DNA from: Bacteroidaceae bacterium
Lineage (GTDB): Bacteria; Bacteroidota; Bacteroidia; Bacteroidales; Bacteroidaceae
Assembly: GCA_017416805.1 (NCBI GenBank)
Contig: JAFQBB010000036.1
Span: 1 to 64,000 of the forward strand
Length of the DNA stretch: 64,000 nt
Direction of reading: 5' to 3'
Numbering within the stretch: position 1 is the first letter of the stretch; each line of letters opens with the position of its first letter. Of the stretch, positions 32,686 through 41,752 are shown piece after piece. The position numbers and the translations under genes are program-made. The notes below the pieces were generated by a model that did not search any database, was not told where the DNA came from, and was given only the letters and a program-made list of their open reading frames with translations.

Positions 32686-34626
32686 ATGAAAGAGATTCTA
32701 AAACTTTTGTTCTTATCTGTCCCATTAGTGACGACGGCACAGAACCCTGTTATCAGCGGCCAGTTTACGGCCGACCCTACTGCGCGCGTGTTTAATAATA
32801 AGGTATATATGTACCCTTCGCACGACATTTATGCTCCCGAAGGAGTGCGACAGGATTGGTTCTGCATGGCCGACTACCATGTGTTCTCTTCCGAAGATCT
32901 GGTGAACTGGCACGACCATGGCATCATTGGAACCCAAGAGGAAATACCCTGGGTAAACCCAAAAGGATATTCCATGTGGGCTCCTGATTGTGTGGAGAAG
33001 GATGGCAAGTATTATTTCTATTTTCCCGCAGGTCCCAAGACCGGACGCGGATTTGGTGTAGGCGTGGCTGTGGCCGACAGTCCGGAAGGTCCGTTCACGT
33101 TTGAGGCGGAGCCCATCAAGGGTATCTTCGGTATCGACCCTTGTGTACTTATCGATGACGATGGAAAGAGTTACATCTATTGGGGCGGTGTGTCAGGTGC
33201 TCCGCTAAAAGATAATATGAAGGAGCTGGCAGACAAGGCCCAACGCATGGAAGGACTGCCTTCTGGATTTAAAGAAGGTCCTTTTGCGTTCAAGAAGGAC
33301 GGACATTATTACCTTACTTTTCCTTGGGTGCGCGAGGAAGAAGGTACTGAAGCACTGGCCTATTGCATGAGCGACGAGCCACTCGGTCCGTGGGAATACA
33401 AAGGTATCATCATGAAGGAATCCCCCACCGGATGCTGGACCAACCACCACTCCATCGTAGAGTATCAGGGAGAATGGTATCTTTTCTATCACCATAACGA
33501 TTATTCTCCCAGTTTCGACAAGCGACGTTCGGCCCGTATTGACCGACTTTACTTCAACGAAGACGGGACTATCCGCGAGGTCATCCCCACCCTGCGTGGC
33601 GTAGGCATCAACCATGCCAATACGCGAATTGATGTGGACCGCTACAGTGACGCTGCCAAAGAGGTGGAATTAACCTATTTGGATACCACCAACACTTTCC
33701 GCGGATGGGAAGTAAGATTGCCCAAGAAGGGCGCATGGCTTACCTACAACGATGTTGATTTTTCGACTATCGGTGAAAGGGCTTACCTGACAGCCAATGT
33801 GAAGGCTGACAAGAACACACGTTTCGTTATTCGTGAAAAGAACAAGAGTGGCAAAGTGATAGCCCGTATCAATGTTCAGGTGGAGACGGACGGGCAACGC
33901 CGACGCAACTACAGCGGACAGTGGTTTGCCGTGACTGCTCCCCTCGCCTACATTCCTCAAGGTGTGACGAATCTTTATATTGCTTGCGAAGGTGAAGCCG
34001 TCAGCATCGACTGGTTACAATTCAAGACTCCCGAGAAATATTTTACCTCCGCTTCGGCCACACCGGCCAAACCTGACGGAGAAGGATTCATCCGCCGTTG
34101 GTCACTGTTGGAACCTATCGATAAGCCTAACCGCTCAAACACGGTATTTACTGATACATACCTGCGTGAGCATTTCAATATGGAGTACTTCTCGGGCCAG
34201 TTCACCATCATCCCCGAGGATGGACAGAAGGTAAAGGCCGGCAAGCAGCGCCTGACCTGGCACAAGTTGGATAGCGAACGCTTCAACGTGAAACTCTTCC
34301 GTTTTGCCGACGGATTGCAGAAACAGATTTATGGCGTGCTCTTCTGGGCCGTCACCATCATTGATTGTCCCGAAGAAATCAAGGACGTGCGTCTGGCCGT
34401 AGGCAGTAATTCAGCCTCCATGTGGTGGCTCAATGGCGAAGAGGTTCTCCTCCTCTCAGGCGACCGCCGCATGGTCAAGGACGATGCTGTATCGCCACGC
34501 ATCACCCTGAAGAAGGGACGCAACATCCTGCGTGGAGCCGTCATCAACGGACCGGGCATGAGTGATTTCTGCGTGCGTTTCATTGATGAAGATGAGAAAC
34601 CAGTAACGGGATTTGAGATTAAGTAA
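32686..34626 (+). CDS. GH43 family glycosidase with CBM6-like and extra C-terminal domain
   Basis: 646 residues with a signal peptide (LLFLSVPLVTTAQ). Five-bladed propeller residues: Asp base in TADPTARVF, Asp in GIDPCVLIDDDG, Glu acid in KEGPFAFKKDGHYY. Residues about 330-450 form a CBM6-like beta-sandwich (LDTTNTFRGWEVRLPKKG; GVTNLYIACEGE). The last 180 residues (GFIRRWSLLEPI to the end) are an extra beta-rich domain seen with carbohydrate esterases and GH43 enzymes, function unknown. It probably acts on arabinose or xylose side chains. Divergent from GH97. Confidence 0.88.
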   Translation: MKEILKLLFLSVPLVTTAQNPVISGQFTADPTARVFNNKVYMYPSHDIYAPEGVRQDWFCMADYHVFSSEDLVNWHDHGIIGTQEEIPWVNPKGYSMWAPDCVEKDGKYYFYFPAGPKTGRGFGVGVAVADSPEGPFTFEAEPIKGIFGIDPCVLIDDDGKSYIYWGGVSGAPLKDNMKELADKAQRMEGLPSGFKEGPFAFKKDGHYYLTFPWVREEEGTEALAYCMSDEPLGPWEYKGIIMKESPTGCWTNHHSIVEYQGEWYLFYHHNDYSPSFDKRRSARIDRLYFNEDGTIREVIPTLRGVGINHANTRIDVDRYSDAAKEVELTYLDTTNTFRGWEVRLPKKGAWLTYNDVDFSTIGERAYLTANVKADKNTRFVIREKNKSGKVIARINVQVETDGQRRRNYSGQWFAVTAPLAYIPQGVTNLYIACEGEAVSIDWLQFKTPEKYFTSASATPAKPDGEGFIRRWSLLEPIDKPNRSNTVFTDTYLREHFNMEYFSGQFTIIPEDGQKVKAGKQRLTWHKLDSERFNVKLFRFADGLQKQIYGVLFWAVTIIDCPEEIKDVRLAVGSNSASMWWLNGEEVLLLSGDRRMVKDDAVSPRITLKKGRNILRGAVINGPGMSDFCVRFIDEDEKPVTGFEIK

Positions 34627-34637
34627 ATCAGTATTCA

Positions 34638-34796
34638 TTAAGGAGATAAAGGAGTTAAAGGAGTTATCGGCCCGATGGGCCTAGGAGTTAGAGCCAATAG
34701 TTTTGCTATACATTTGGCTAGCAGGCAAAGCCTGCGATAACTCCTTTAACTCCTAACGAGCAAAGCGAAGTGATAACTCCTTTAACTCCCTAAAAG
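34638..34796. repeat. Word-repeat element, gagttaaag class with GCAGGCAAAGCCTGC hairpin
   Basis: Left: GGAGATAAAGGAGTTAAAGG, gagttatc, the small hairpin GGCCCGATGGGCC, taggagttagagcc. Centre: aatagttttgct, then ttggctagcaggcaaagcctgcgataac (34715-34742) with the shared hairpin. Right: ctcctttaactcctaacg, agcaaagcgaagtg, ataactcctttaactcc. It sits between the two GH43 genes and touches the second one's leader. Confidence 0.87.
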
Positions 34797-34807
34797 ACAA
34801 AATAATC

Positions 34808-36259
34808 ATGAACAAAATAACATCTACCCTCACCCTGCTGAGCCTTTCGCTCACTACTGCATTCTCCCAAGTGGGACAACCTTTTATCCATGACCCTTCG
34901 ACCATCGTTGAGTGTGATGGCAAATATTACACGTTTGGCACCGGAGGCGGTGGCCTTATCTCAGAAGATGGCTGGACCTGGAAAGGCGGTGCTGTCCGCC
35001 CCGGTGGCGGTGCGGCCCCTGATGCCATGAAGATTGGTGACCGCTATTTGGTCATCTACGGTGCTACCGGTGGCGGATTGGGAGGCGGACACAACGGACG
35101 CATCCTCACCATGTGGAACAAGACACTTGACCCCAACTCGCCCGAATTCAAATATACAGAGGCCATTGAAGTGGCTGCATCGGACGGATTGGAGGACAAC
35201 GATGCCATCGACCCGGGACTTTTGCTCGACCCCACAACGGGACGCCTGTGGGTGTGCTACGGTACTTACTTCGGTAACATCCGACTCATCGAATTGGACC
35301 CCAATACGGGTGAGCGCGTGAAGGGAAACAAGGTATTGGATATTGCTATTGATTGCGAAGCCACCGACCTTATCTATCGCAACGGTTGGTACTACCTCCT
35401 TGGTACACACGGCACCTGTTGCGACGGGGTGAACTCTACCTATAATATCGTGGTGGGACGCTCGCGTACGGTGACGGGGCCTTACCTCGACAATGTGGGG
35501 CGCGACATGTTTCACGGAGGCGGACGCATGGTGATAGCTGCCGGAGACCGTGTAGTGGGTCCCGGACACTTTGGCCGCACCATCATCGACGAGGGAGTAG
35601 AAATCATGTCGTGTCACTATGAAGCCGACTTCGAACAAAGCGGACGTAGTGTATTGGGTATCCGCCCCCTGTTGTGGAAGAACGGTTGGCCCATAGCCGG
35701 CGACCGTTTCAAAGGAGGCACTTTTGAGGTTGAGTCCGAACGTCGCGGCTATGCCCTCGAACTGGCCGTCGATTTCATACGTATGCAACAGGACCGCCAA
35801 GCCTTCTGGCGCATCGACCCCAACACACCGGTGAAACCTATTGCCTCGCAGACATTGGATGAGGTCATCAACACCTGGCCCAAAGGAAATATTCCCGTAC
35901 GCATCGGCGACTACATGTTCCGTCCCCACCAGCGATGGACCATCACCCCTGTGCCCGAAGCCGGAGGTTACTTAGGTAGTCCCTACTTCAAGATGGTTAT
36001 CGAAGGTACTGACCGTGCCTTGGCCGCTACGGCCAACCTGGAGCTGACTACCGTGCCAGTCTTCACCGGAGCCGACGAACAGCTGTGGCGCATCGAGCAA
36101 CTGACCGATGGGACTTTCCGCATCATGCCCAAGGCCATCCCCGGCAAAGAAGGGCTGAACACTAAATATGTGCTCTATTCCATAGCCGACAGTACCCCCA
36201 CGTTGGCTGAATGGGACTTCAACACCGATAATTCAAAGTGGAACTTCCGCGCGCACTGA
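34808..36259 (+). CDS. GH43 family glycosidase, arabinanase-like
   Basis: 483 residues with a signal peptide (about 1-20, cut after AFSQ). Propeller motifs: Asp base IHDPSTIVECDGKYY, Asp in NDAIDPGLLLDPTTG, Glu acid in IDCEATDLIYRNGWYYL, and GPGHFGRTIIDEG near the end of the fold, all in the layout of GH43 arabinanase-type enzymes. Residues after about 350 are not recognised (HQRWTITPVPEAGG suggests a lectin-like extension). It is expected to act on arabinan or arabinoxylan fragments. It is in line with the previous GH43 gene but separated by a 181-base repeat-filled gap. Confidence 0.87.
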   Translation: MNKITSTLTLLSLSLTTAFSQVGQPFIHDPSTIVECDGKYYTFGTGGGGLISEDGWTWKGGAVRPGGGAAPDAMKIGDRYLVIYGATGGGLGGGHNGRILTMWNKTLDPNSPEFKYTEAIEVAASDGLEDNDAIDPGLLLDPTTGRLWVCYGTYFGNIRLIELDPNTGERVKGNKVLDIAIDCEATDLIYRNGWYYLLGTHGTCCDGVNSTYNIVVGRSRTVTGPYLDNVGRDMFHGGGRMVIAAGDRVVGPGHFGRTIIDEGVEIMSCHYEADFEQSGRSVLGIRPLLWKNGWPIAGDRFKGGTFEVESERRGYALELAVDFIRMQQDRQAFWRIDPNTPVKPIASQTLDEVINTWPKGNIPVRIGDYMFRPHQRWTITPVPEAGGYLGSPYFKMVIEGTDRALAATANLELTTVPVFTGADEQLWRIEQLTDGTFRIMPKAIPGKEGLNTKYVLYSIADSTPTLAEWDFNTDNSKWNFRAH

Positions 36260-36690
36260 TTATTTCTCATTCCTGTTTCCTATTCGGAAAGACAGACACC
36301 GTAGATTTCTCGTCTGCAGATGAAGCCGTTTTTTTATGCCACCGATATGTCATAATTTATTTGTGTGTTCTATGCTTCGTCTGCAGACGGGGAGTCCATA
36401 TCCTTCATTTTTCCATATTTGTTCCGTAGCGAGTTAAAAAACATTAAGACAGTGCAAATAGCGTGAACTTTTGCCCCTGTGGGGGCGTAGTAAGTACGTA
36501 GTGGGTCCGATGTGAGTCCGATGTGAGTCCGATGTGACTCTCTTTCGGAATAGGAATCACTACGGAGGCACGACGTATGCACTGCTCTCTCATAACGGAG
36601 TCACGACTGGGGGGCACCGGTGCCAAGGCTGGGTGGAAAAGCGCGCGCGATGTAAAATATTTTGTCTAACCCCTAAACCGATTGAAAAGT
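36260..36690 (+). repeat. Non-coding gap with an inverted repeat and an 11-base tandem repeat
   Basis: CGTCTGCAGATGAAGC (36311-36326) and GCTTCGTCTGCAGACG (36374-36389) are inverted copies, 15 of 16 matching. GGGTCCGATGT/GAGTCCGATGT is repeated three times in tandem from 36503 to 36535, ending gactc. No gene was seen in these 431 bases. A promoter for the DUF6266 gene is expected here, but no TAnnTTTG box was clear. Confidence 0.65.
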
Positions 36691-37632
36691 ATGGCAACAG
36701 GAAACGGAATTCTGAGAAGACTCAGTGGCAAGGTGGGAGACCTTGTCTATAGGGTCAACAACGGGAGGCAGGTCGTTTCGGCCTACAACCCCCAAGTGAG
36801 GAACCCACGAACCGAGGCGCAGATGGTGCAGCGCACCAAGTGGCTCAACGTGCTGGGCATGTACAAGGCATTTGCCCCCTACCTGCGCGAGGCGTTCGAG
36901 AACAAGCGCGACGGACAGTCGGACTACAACCGCTTCATGAGCATCAACCTGCAGGCCGAGCCGGTATATCTGACCCGCAGCCAGTTTGACACGGGCGGAG
37001 CAGTAGTGGCCCCTTACATCATTTCGCAGGGGTCGCTGCCCCCGGTGGATGTGACGCAGAACCTGACGGACATTGCCCTTGGCGACGTGGATGCCGCTAC
37101 GGCCACCGTGGCCCAGCTCAGCATGGAGATTGTCAGGGCCAACCCGCGCTTCCGCTTTGGCGATGCGCTGGCCTTCTTTGTGGCGGCGCAGAGCCGCGTG
37201 GAGCAGACACCGCAGGTGCTCGTCTATGCCATGAAGATTACGCTCGACCCGGCGGACGAGACCACCGTGGCCTCGCTCAACTCCACGGGCGTGGGCATCG
37301 ACACGTTCGACGGCCTCTTGCAGGTCACCACCTCGGCCCTCGTCTATGCCATCGGAGTGGTCCATACGCGCAGGACGGACCGACTGTTGGTATCCACCTC
37401 GCGCCTCACCGTGGTGGGCAGTCCGGACACCATCCTCACGCTGCCGGACTTCACCGAGGCCGCCGGCTCGTTAGGATATGTGGGCAACACCATCTTCCTG
37501 GCCCCGGACAACATCAGCCTGACCTACGACGATGGTTCGTCCGACGATGACGACGAAGACACGCCCGGCTCCGGAGGCGGAGGCACCGGCGGAGACGGCA
37601 GTGGAGACGAGGGGAATCCTCTATCCACGTAA
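36691..37632 (+). CDS. DUF6266 family protein with acidic tail
   Basis: 313 residues from the ATG at 36691. The start MATGNGILRRLSGKVGDLV, the repeated NPRTEAQMVQRTKW and the following aromatic segment match DUF6266, a Bacteroidetes family of unknown role. The C-terminus is low complexity: an Asp/Glu stretch (SSDDDDEDTPG), a Gly-rich linker and a free end. No signal peptide is seen. The gene is much richer in GC than the surrounding genes, as is the lipoprotein gene beside it, so the pair may have a separate history. Confidence 0.75.
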   Translation: MATGNGILRRLSGKVGDLVYRVNNGRQVVSAYNPQVRNPRTEAQMVQRTKWLNVLGMYKAFAPYLREAFENKRDGQSDYNRFMSINLQAEPVYLTRSQFDTGGAVVAPYIISQGSLPPVDVTQNLTDIALGDVDAATATVAQLSMEIVRANPRFRFGDALAFFVAAQSRVEQTPQVLVYAMKITLDPADETTVASLNSTGVGIDTFDGLLQVTTSALVYAIGVVHTRRTDRLLVSTSRLTVVGSPDTILTLPDFTEAAGSLGYVGNTIFLAPDNISLTYDDGSSDDDDEDTPGSGGGGTGGDGSGDEGNPLST

Positions 37633-37642
37633 GTGAACACGC

Positions 37643-37693
37643 AGGAGCGTCGCGACCCTCTACCCCCGTGGGGGAAGGGGGCACGACGCTCCT
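37643..37693 (+). terminator. Terminator after the DUF6266 gene
   Basis: AGGAGCGTCG (37643-37652) pairs with CGACGCTCCT (37684-37693); an inner stem of C-run and G-run (tacccccgtgggggaa) fills the loop. A short T-containing run follows. Confidence 0.7.
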
Positions 37694-37729
37694 CTTTAAC
37701 CCATCATAGACTATGAAAAATATTTTTCG

Positions 37730-37776
37730 ACCCGCTTCGCGGGTAGTGTGAAGAGCGGGCTTTCTTATGCCCGCTC
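37730..37776 (-). terminator. Two GC-rich hairpins downstream of the lipoprotein gene
   Basis: ACCCGCTTCGCGGGT (37730-37744) and GAGCGGGC...GCCCGCTC (37753-37776) lie 41-90 bases after the stop codon of the minus-strand lipoprotein gene. The second is likely its terminator, although the T-run is on the opposite side. GC-rich hairpins at this distance behind a variable lectin-type gene also occur in diversity-generating retroelements. Confidence 0.55.
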
Positions 37777-37816
37777 AAATAAATTAAATAATTAAATAAA
37801 TCGAATACGCTTCGCT

Positions 37817-40351
37817 TTATTCTGTGACGGGGCGAACGCTGCGTCCGTAGTAACGGAGGTTGTAGCTCCAATGGTGGTCGCCGTCGAAGAAGTAGAGGCG
37901 GTACGCGTTGTAGCTGTAGTACTCGCTCAACGTAGCAGACCAGTAGCTGCCGTCCGAGCCACGGTCGTCGAGGTCCGTACCGATGCGGTAGCCCGCAGCG
38001 GGAAGGAAGATACTGTTACCGTTAGGACCGGTGACAAGGTAACCCTTTATACCATTTTGAGATGTCCACATCCAAGTACAGTTGTTATTGAGTTCATTGA
38101 TTTCATCTTTAGTAGGCATACGCCAACTGCCGCCCCACTTCACATGGGCAACGTCGTCAGACGGCTCAAGGACTGTCTTGCCATCGACAGTACCATAATA
38201 ACTGCCTGTACAATACTTGGTCATAGAATCATACGAACCCTTACACCATTTGTAAGTATCCCAAGAGTAATTACTCTTCTCTTCCGTCTCACCCCAAGCA
38301 TAATAACCACCGTATTCCTCGGGCGAAGAGGCCCCCACGTTGCAGCAAGCCCATTTCACGGAGAGGCCGAGGTCCACGGCATGAACGTGATTGGCATCGG
38401 TGCAGCCTTCCCCTTTCTTTATCTTCACATCGAGCGTCGCCTTGTCAATATCCCTCCCCTCCATATCTACGATGTGAGCCGCGAGGGTCTTTGACTGGTT
38501 GGTGGTGGTCCACTCCACGGAGAGTTCTCCGTTGGCATCGGCTGCGGCATCGGCGGGGCTGCATGTGCCGGCATCGGGGCGGAAGTTTACGAGCGCCAAG
38601 GGGCATGGGTAGTACTTCTGCGTCAGCGGGCAGTAGCTTTCGGCCACGAAACGTGCGGTGAGGGCCTCGCCGGCCTCTACCTCCGTGCCGCTCTGAGGCG
38701 AGAGGAGGCGCAGGCGGGCTGGGGCCTGGAAGAGGAGCTTGTCCGCCACGGGGTTCATCGTGGGCGACTCATAGATGTCCTTCTCCCACCCGAAGACGTC
38801 AAGCCCCAGGCCGAGGCGGAGGTCCAGCCCGTTGTAGAGAGCGGCCTTCCAGCCTACGTGGTTGCCGCCGTCCATGGATGCGCGCATGCCGGCCTCGACG
38901 GTGCTCTTCAGGTAGGGGCGTGGCTCGGCCCACGGGCCGAAGAACTTGTATAGCTCAATCTCTATGCGGGGGTAGTAGGACACCTTTCCCTCGAGCGTGG
39001 CATCGGCCTCGAAGGTGGGCAGGTGGGGCGTGAAGGTGGGGGCCGACTCTGGTTTTATGAGCTGCACGCCGCTCGCCGGGGTCCACTCGGCACCGAGGGT
39101 AAGCTGGTTACCCATGCATACGCCTGCCGTGGCATCCACACGGCCATTTATCTCGAAGAGCGTCTGTTTGCCCAACTTGGTATCCACGTTGAGTACCACG
39201 GGCACTGTGCCTACCATGAACTTGAAGGTGCGCGTGGGCAGAAATTCGTCATCGATGATTTCGTCAGTCTCCTCCGTGTGGGAATAGTCGTAGTGATAGT
39301 GCAGCTTCATGTCGGCCTCCATGCTTCCCGTCAGGCGGTAGCTGAAGTACCTGATGTCTCCCCTGCGGCGCACTTGGTCAATCTGCTTCTCTCCGAAGTC
39401 GAACGAGAACTCACCCTCGAGGGCGGCATCAAAGCTGAGCGTCTCCCAGTAGAGGCGGCCTGCACTGCCCGAAATGATGTCCTGCCCGTTGAAGTCGGTA
39501 TGGAACTCCCAGAGGGTTTCACCGTTACTGAATTCGGCACGCGTCAGGTCGTTGCGGCTGTACAGCTCGGTGTAATGACCATCGGCATCGGTCACTCCGT
39601 ACGATACGGGGGTATATATTGCCCTGCCGCCGGCACTGCGTGTGGGGGCTGCCGGATTTGTGACCAGCGTGAAGCTGGTGTTGCGGAACAGGTGGTTCAT
39701 GTTTCCCTGCGAGGTCTCAAATTGCAGGGTGTTTCCGCTGGTGCGGTGGCTTTCGATAACGCGGATGTCATAGCCGTACTCTGCAGGAAGTACAATGGCC
39801 TGATAGGCCGATACGGAGGGTACACGGCCGTCGGCATAACTGACAGACAGGCTGCCCGAGGCAGAGTCATAGCTGACCGACACGCCCGGCTCGCCGATGC
39901 GCAAATCGACATAGTCAGTAGCCACATGGCCGTACTGCATCAGGCTCACCCCGGCACTTGCCGACCCGCTCTGCAGGTTGAGCACAGCATTGCGTGGTGC
40001 ACTGTCGCCATTGGCCTCTATGCGGAGGAACAGGGTGTCGCCGTCCGTTCCGCTCTCGGGCTGTGCGCTGACCCACTCGGGGACATCGCTGACTTGCCAC
40101 ACTCCGCTACTGCTCACTATCAACGTATCGGCTTGAGCAAACGACCGATATACCCGCTCGCCCTCGGGGAGGACGGATATGTAGGGAGTGGCCACGCTGT
40201 CCTCTCCCTGCACCGGGGTATCTGCCCCACCTGCGGGAGGGGTCACTTCTTCTACAATCTCACTCTCTTCATCGCATCCCGAAAAGGATGAGAATACAAT
40301 CAGGGGCAGCACGAGAAGCTGCAACCAAAGTAAATTTCTGTACTTTCTCAT
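37817..40351 (-). CDS. BACON-type lipoprotein with C-terminal lectin-fold (DUF1566/FISUMP-like) domain
   Basis: 844 residues. Lipoprotein signal with lipobox SFSGC (Cys at about residue 26). A BACON-like domain covers about residues 57-140 (SSSGVWQVSDVPEWVSAQPE). A large beta-rich middle follows, and an Ig-like repeat near residue 560. The last 190 residues start at VDLGLSVKWACCNVGASSPE and end with a Tyr/Ser/Asn/Asp-rich stretch finishing RSVRPVTE. This last domain resembles the Fibrobacter-type paralogous domain and the formylglycine/C-type lectin fold used as variable domains in diversity-generating retroelements. Probably outer-surface binding. The gene is GC-rich compared with neighbours. 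No reverse transcriptase is in the window. Confidence 0.75.
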   Translation of the reverse strand: MRKYRNLLWLQLLVLPLIVFSSFSGCDEESEIVEEVTPPAGGADTPVQGEDSVATPYISVLPEGERVYRSFAQADTLIVSSSGVWQVSDVPEWVSAQPESGTDGDTLFLRIEANGDSAPRNAVLNLQSGSASAGVSLMQYGHVATDYVDLRIGEPGVSVSYDSASGSLSVSYADGRVPSVSAYQAIVLPAEYGYDIRVIESHRTSGNTLQFETSQGNMNHLFRNTSFTLVTNPAAPTRSAGGRAIYTPVSYGVTDADGHYTELYSRNDLTRAEFSNGETLWEFHTDFNGQDIISGSAGRLYWETLSFDAALEGEFSFDFGEKQIDQVRRRGDIRYFSYRLTGSMEADMKLHYHYDYSHTEETDEIIDDEFLPTRTFKFMVGTVPVVLNVDTKLGKQTLFEINGRVDATAGVCMGNQLTLGAEWTPASGVQLIKPESAPTFTPHLPTFEADATLEGKVSYYPRIEIELYKFFGPWAEPRPYLKSTVEAGMRASMDGGNHVGWKAALYNGLDLRLGLGLDVFGWEKDIYESPTMNPVADKLLFQAPARLRLLSPQSGTEVEAGEALTARFVAESYCPLTQKYYPCPLALVNFRPDAGTCSPADAAADANGELSVEWTTTNQSKTLAAHIVDMEGRDIDKATLDVKIKKGEGCTDANHVHAVDLGLSVKWACCNVGASSPEEYGGYYAWGETEEKSNYSWDTYKWCKGSYDSMTKYCTGSYYGTVDGKTVLEPSDDVAHVKWGGSWRMPTKDEINELNNNCTWMWTSQNGIKGYLVTGPNGNSIFLPAAGYRIGTDLDDRGSDGSYWSATLSEYYSYNAYRLYFFDGDHHWSYNLRYYGRSVRPVTE

Positions 40352-40414
40352 AGTGGTTTTTGATGGGGGGGTGTTTGTTGTTTGTCGATGGGAGTATGTT
40401 TTTTTCTCTCTTCT

Positions 40415-41752
40415 TTATCTCCTTCTCTTTCTCCTGCCCCGATAACGGTTGCGTTGTTGCTGGCAGCGGTACTTTTTGATTTTGTTGAGTAACAAGGCGA
40501 TGAAGAGTACGCCGATAACGGCAAAGATGAAGAGGACAAGGCCTGCATTGAGGTTGTCGCCCTTGACGCGGCTCCACATTTCGAGCACCTTCTCGAGATC
40601 TTCCTTGTTGCTGAAGTCGCGGATGACGGCACAGCGCTCTATCACTTCACGACTGGGATACTGTATGGGATCGACTTGCACACTGTCGGCATGAGGGCCG
40701 AAGAAGTAGCTGAGGTCGGAATAGTTTTCGAGCGTAGAGTCAATCTTCTCCTGAAGAATTTCGTCGGTGGCTACGGCAGAAACGTAGCCGATGGCGTCCA
40801 TGTTGCGCAGGGCTATGTCGGATTGGCACATGTAGTTGATGAAGTAGCTGGCGGCCTTCACGTTGCGGGCGTACTTGGGGATAACCCAACCGTCGAACCA
40901 TACGTTGCTTCCTTCTTGAGGTACTACATAGTCGAGTTCCACACCTACAGCATCGGCCTCTTCGATGGCCCACACGGCATCGCCACTCCACGTGAAGTTA
41001 ATCCAGGCTTTTCCTTTGGTCATCATTTCCTTTCCGAAGTCGGCTTCCCAACCGGCAATGTTGGGTTTCATGTGCTTCAGGTACTCTTCGGCTGTGGCAA
41101 TGGCTTCGGCGGAATTGTCGTTCATCAGTTGCTCCACGGTGACTTCTCCCCTATCCAAGCGGTCGGAGTTGGCATAGATGATGGCGGTGCCGTAGCAATC
41201 GCGGTAGCTGTCTTTCATCAGAATCTTGTTTTGGAACTTAGGGTTCCAAAGGCTTTTCCATGTCATGGCCTCGGCCTCGGTGACGAGTGATGTGTTGTAG
41301 AGTGTGCCGGCAGTACCCCACATATAAGGTACGGCATAGTCGGTGACACGACGTCCGTCGGTAATCATCTTGTTCAACTCATCCTGAATGTAAGGAGCCA
41401 AGTTGTGGATGTAATCAGGCGTCTGACCGAAGTCGCGGTTGATGGGGAGTAGCATATCCTTCTTCATCATGCGCTCGATGATGTATTCCGATGGGCACAC
41501 CACATCAAAATCTTCGTGGCCGCGCTCTATCTTGGTGAGCATCACTTCGTTGATGTCAAATACCTGATAGATCACTTTAATCTCTTCTCCCGTCTGCTGC
41601 TTGTACCATTCGGGGAACTCGGCCAGGACGTCTTCGTCGATGTAGTCGGCCCAGTTATAGACTTTCAATATTTGATTACGCTCTTCTTGCGAACGTACAC
41701 AACTGTTTAAAGTGAGAAGAGCTATGAGGAGGGGGAAAAGGAGATGTTTCAT
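40415..41752 (-). CDS. potD: Spermidine/putrescine-binding lipoprotein with C-terminal membrane anchor
   Basis: 445 residues. Lipobox LTLNSC (Cys18). The binding-protein core has LKVYNWADYIDEDVL, FDVVCPSEYIIERM, VPYMWGTAGTLYNTS, NFTWSGDAVWAIEEA and GSNVWFDGWVIP, all PotD/PotF-type. Unlike usual PotD, a transmembrane helix (residues about 403-424, LNAGLVLFIFAVIGVLFIALL) and a very basic tail (YRGRRKRRR) follow. This extension may keep the protein with the permease. Its start overlaps potC by 4 bases (ATGA). It ends the potABCD unit. Confidence 0.93.
   Translation of the reverse strand: MKHLLFPLLIALLTLNSCVRSQEERNQILKVYNWADYIDEDVLAEFPEWYKQQTGEEIKVIYQVFDINEVMLTKIERGHEDFDVVCPSEYIIERMMKKDMLLPINRDFGQTPDYIHNLAPYIQDELNKMITDGRRVTDYAVPYMWGTAGTLYNTSLVTEAEAMTWKSLWNPKFQNKILMKDSYRDCYGTAIIYANSDRLDRGEVTVEQLMNDNSAEAIATAEEYLKHMKPNIAGWEADFGKEMMTKGKAWINFTWSGDAVWAIEEADAVGVELDYVVPQEGSNVWFDGWVIPKYARNVKAASYFINYMCQSDIALRNMDAIGYVSAVATDEILQEKIDSTLENYSDLSYFFGPHADSVQVDPIQYPSREVIERCAVIRDFSNKEDLEKVLEMWSRVKGDNLNAGLVLFIFAVIGVLFIALLLNKIKKYRCQQQRNRYRGRRKRRR

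Noticed and set aside
34961-35929. Open frame of 322 codons on the minus strand
   Set aside because: Antisense shadow of the second GH43 gene, no recognisable family.
39023-40291. Long open frame of 422 codons on the plus strand
   Set aside because: It is a shadow of the GC-rich BACON lipoprotein gene on the other strand; it has no family motif, signal peptide or promoter.
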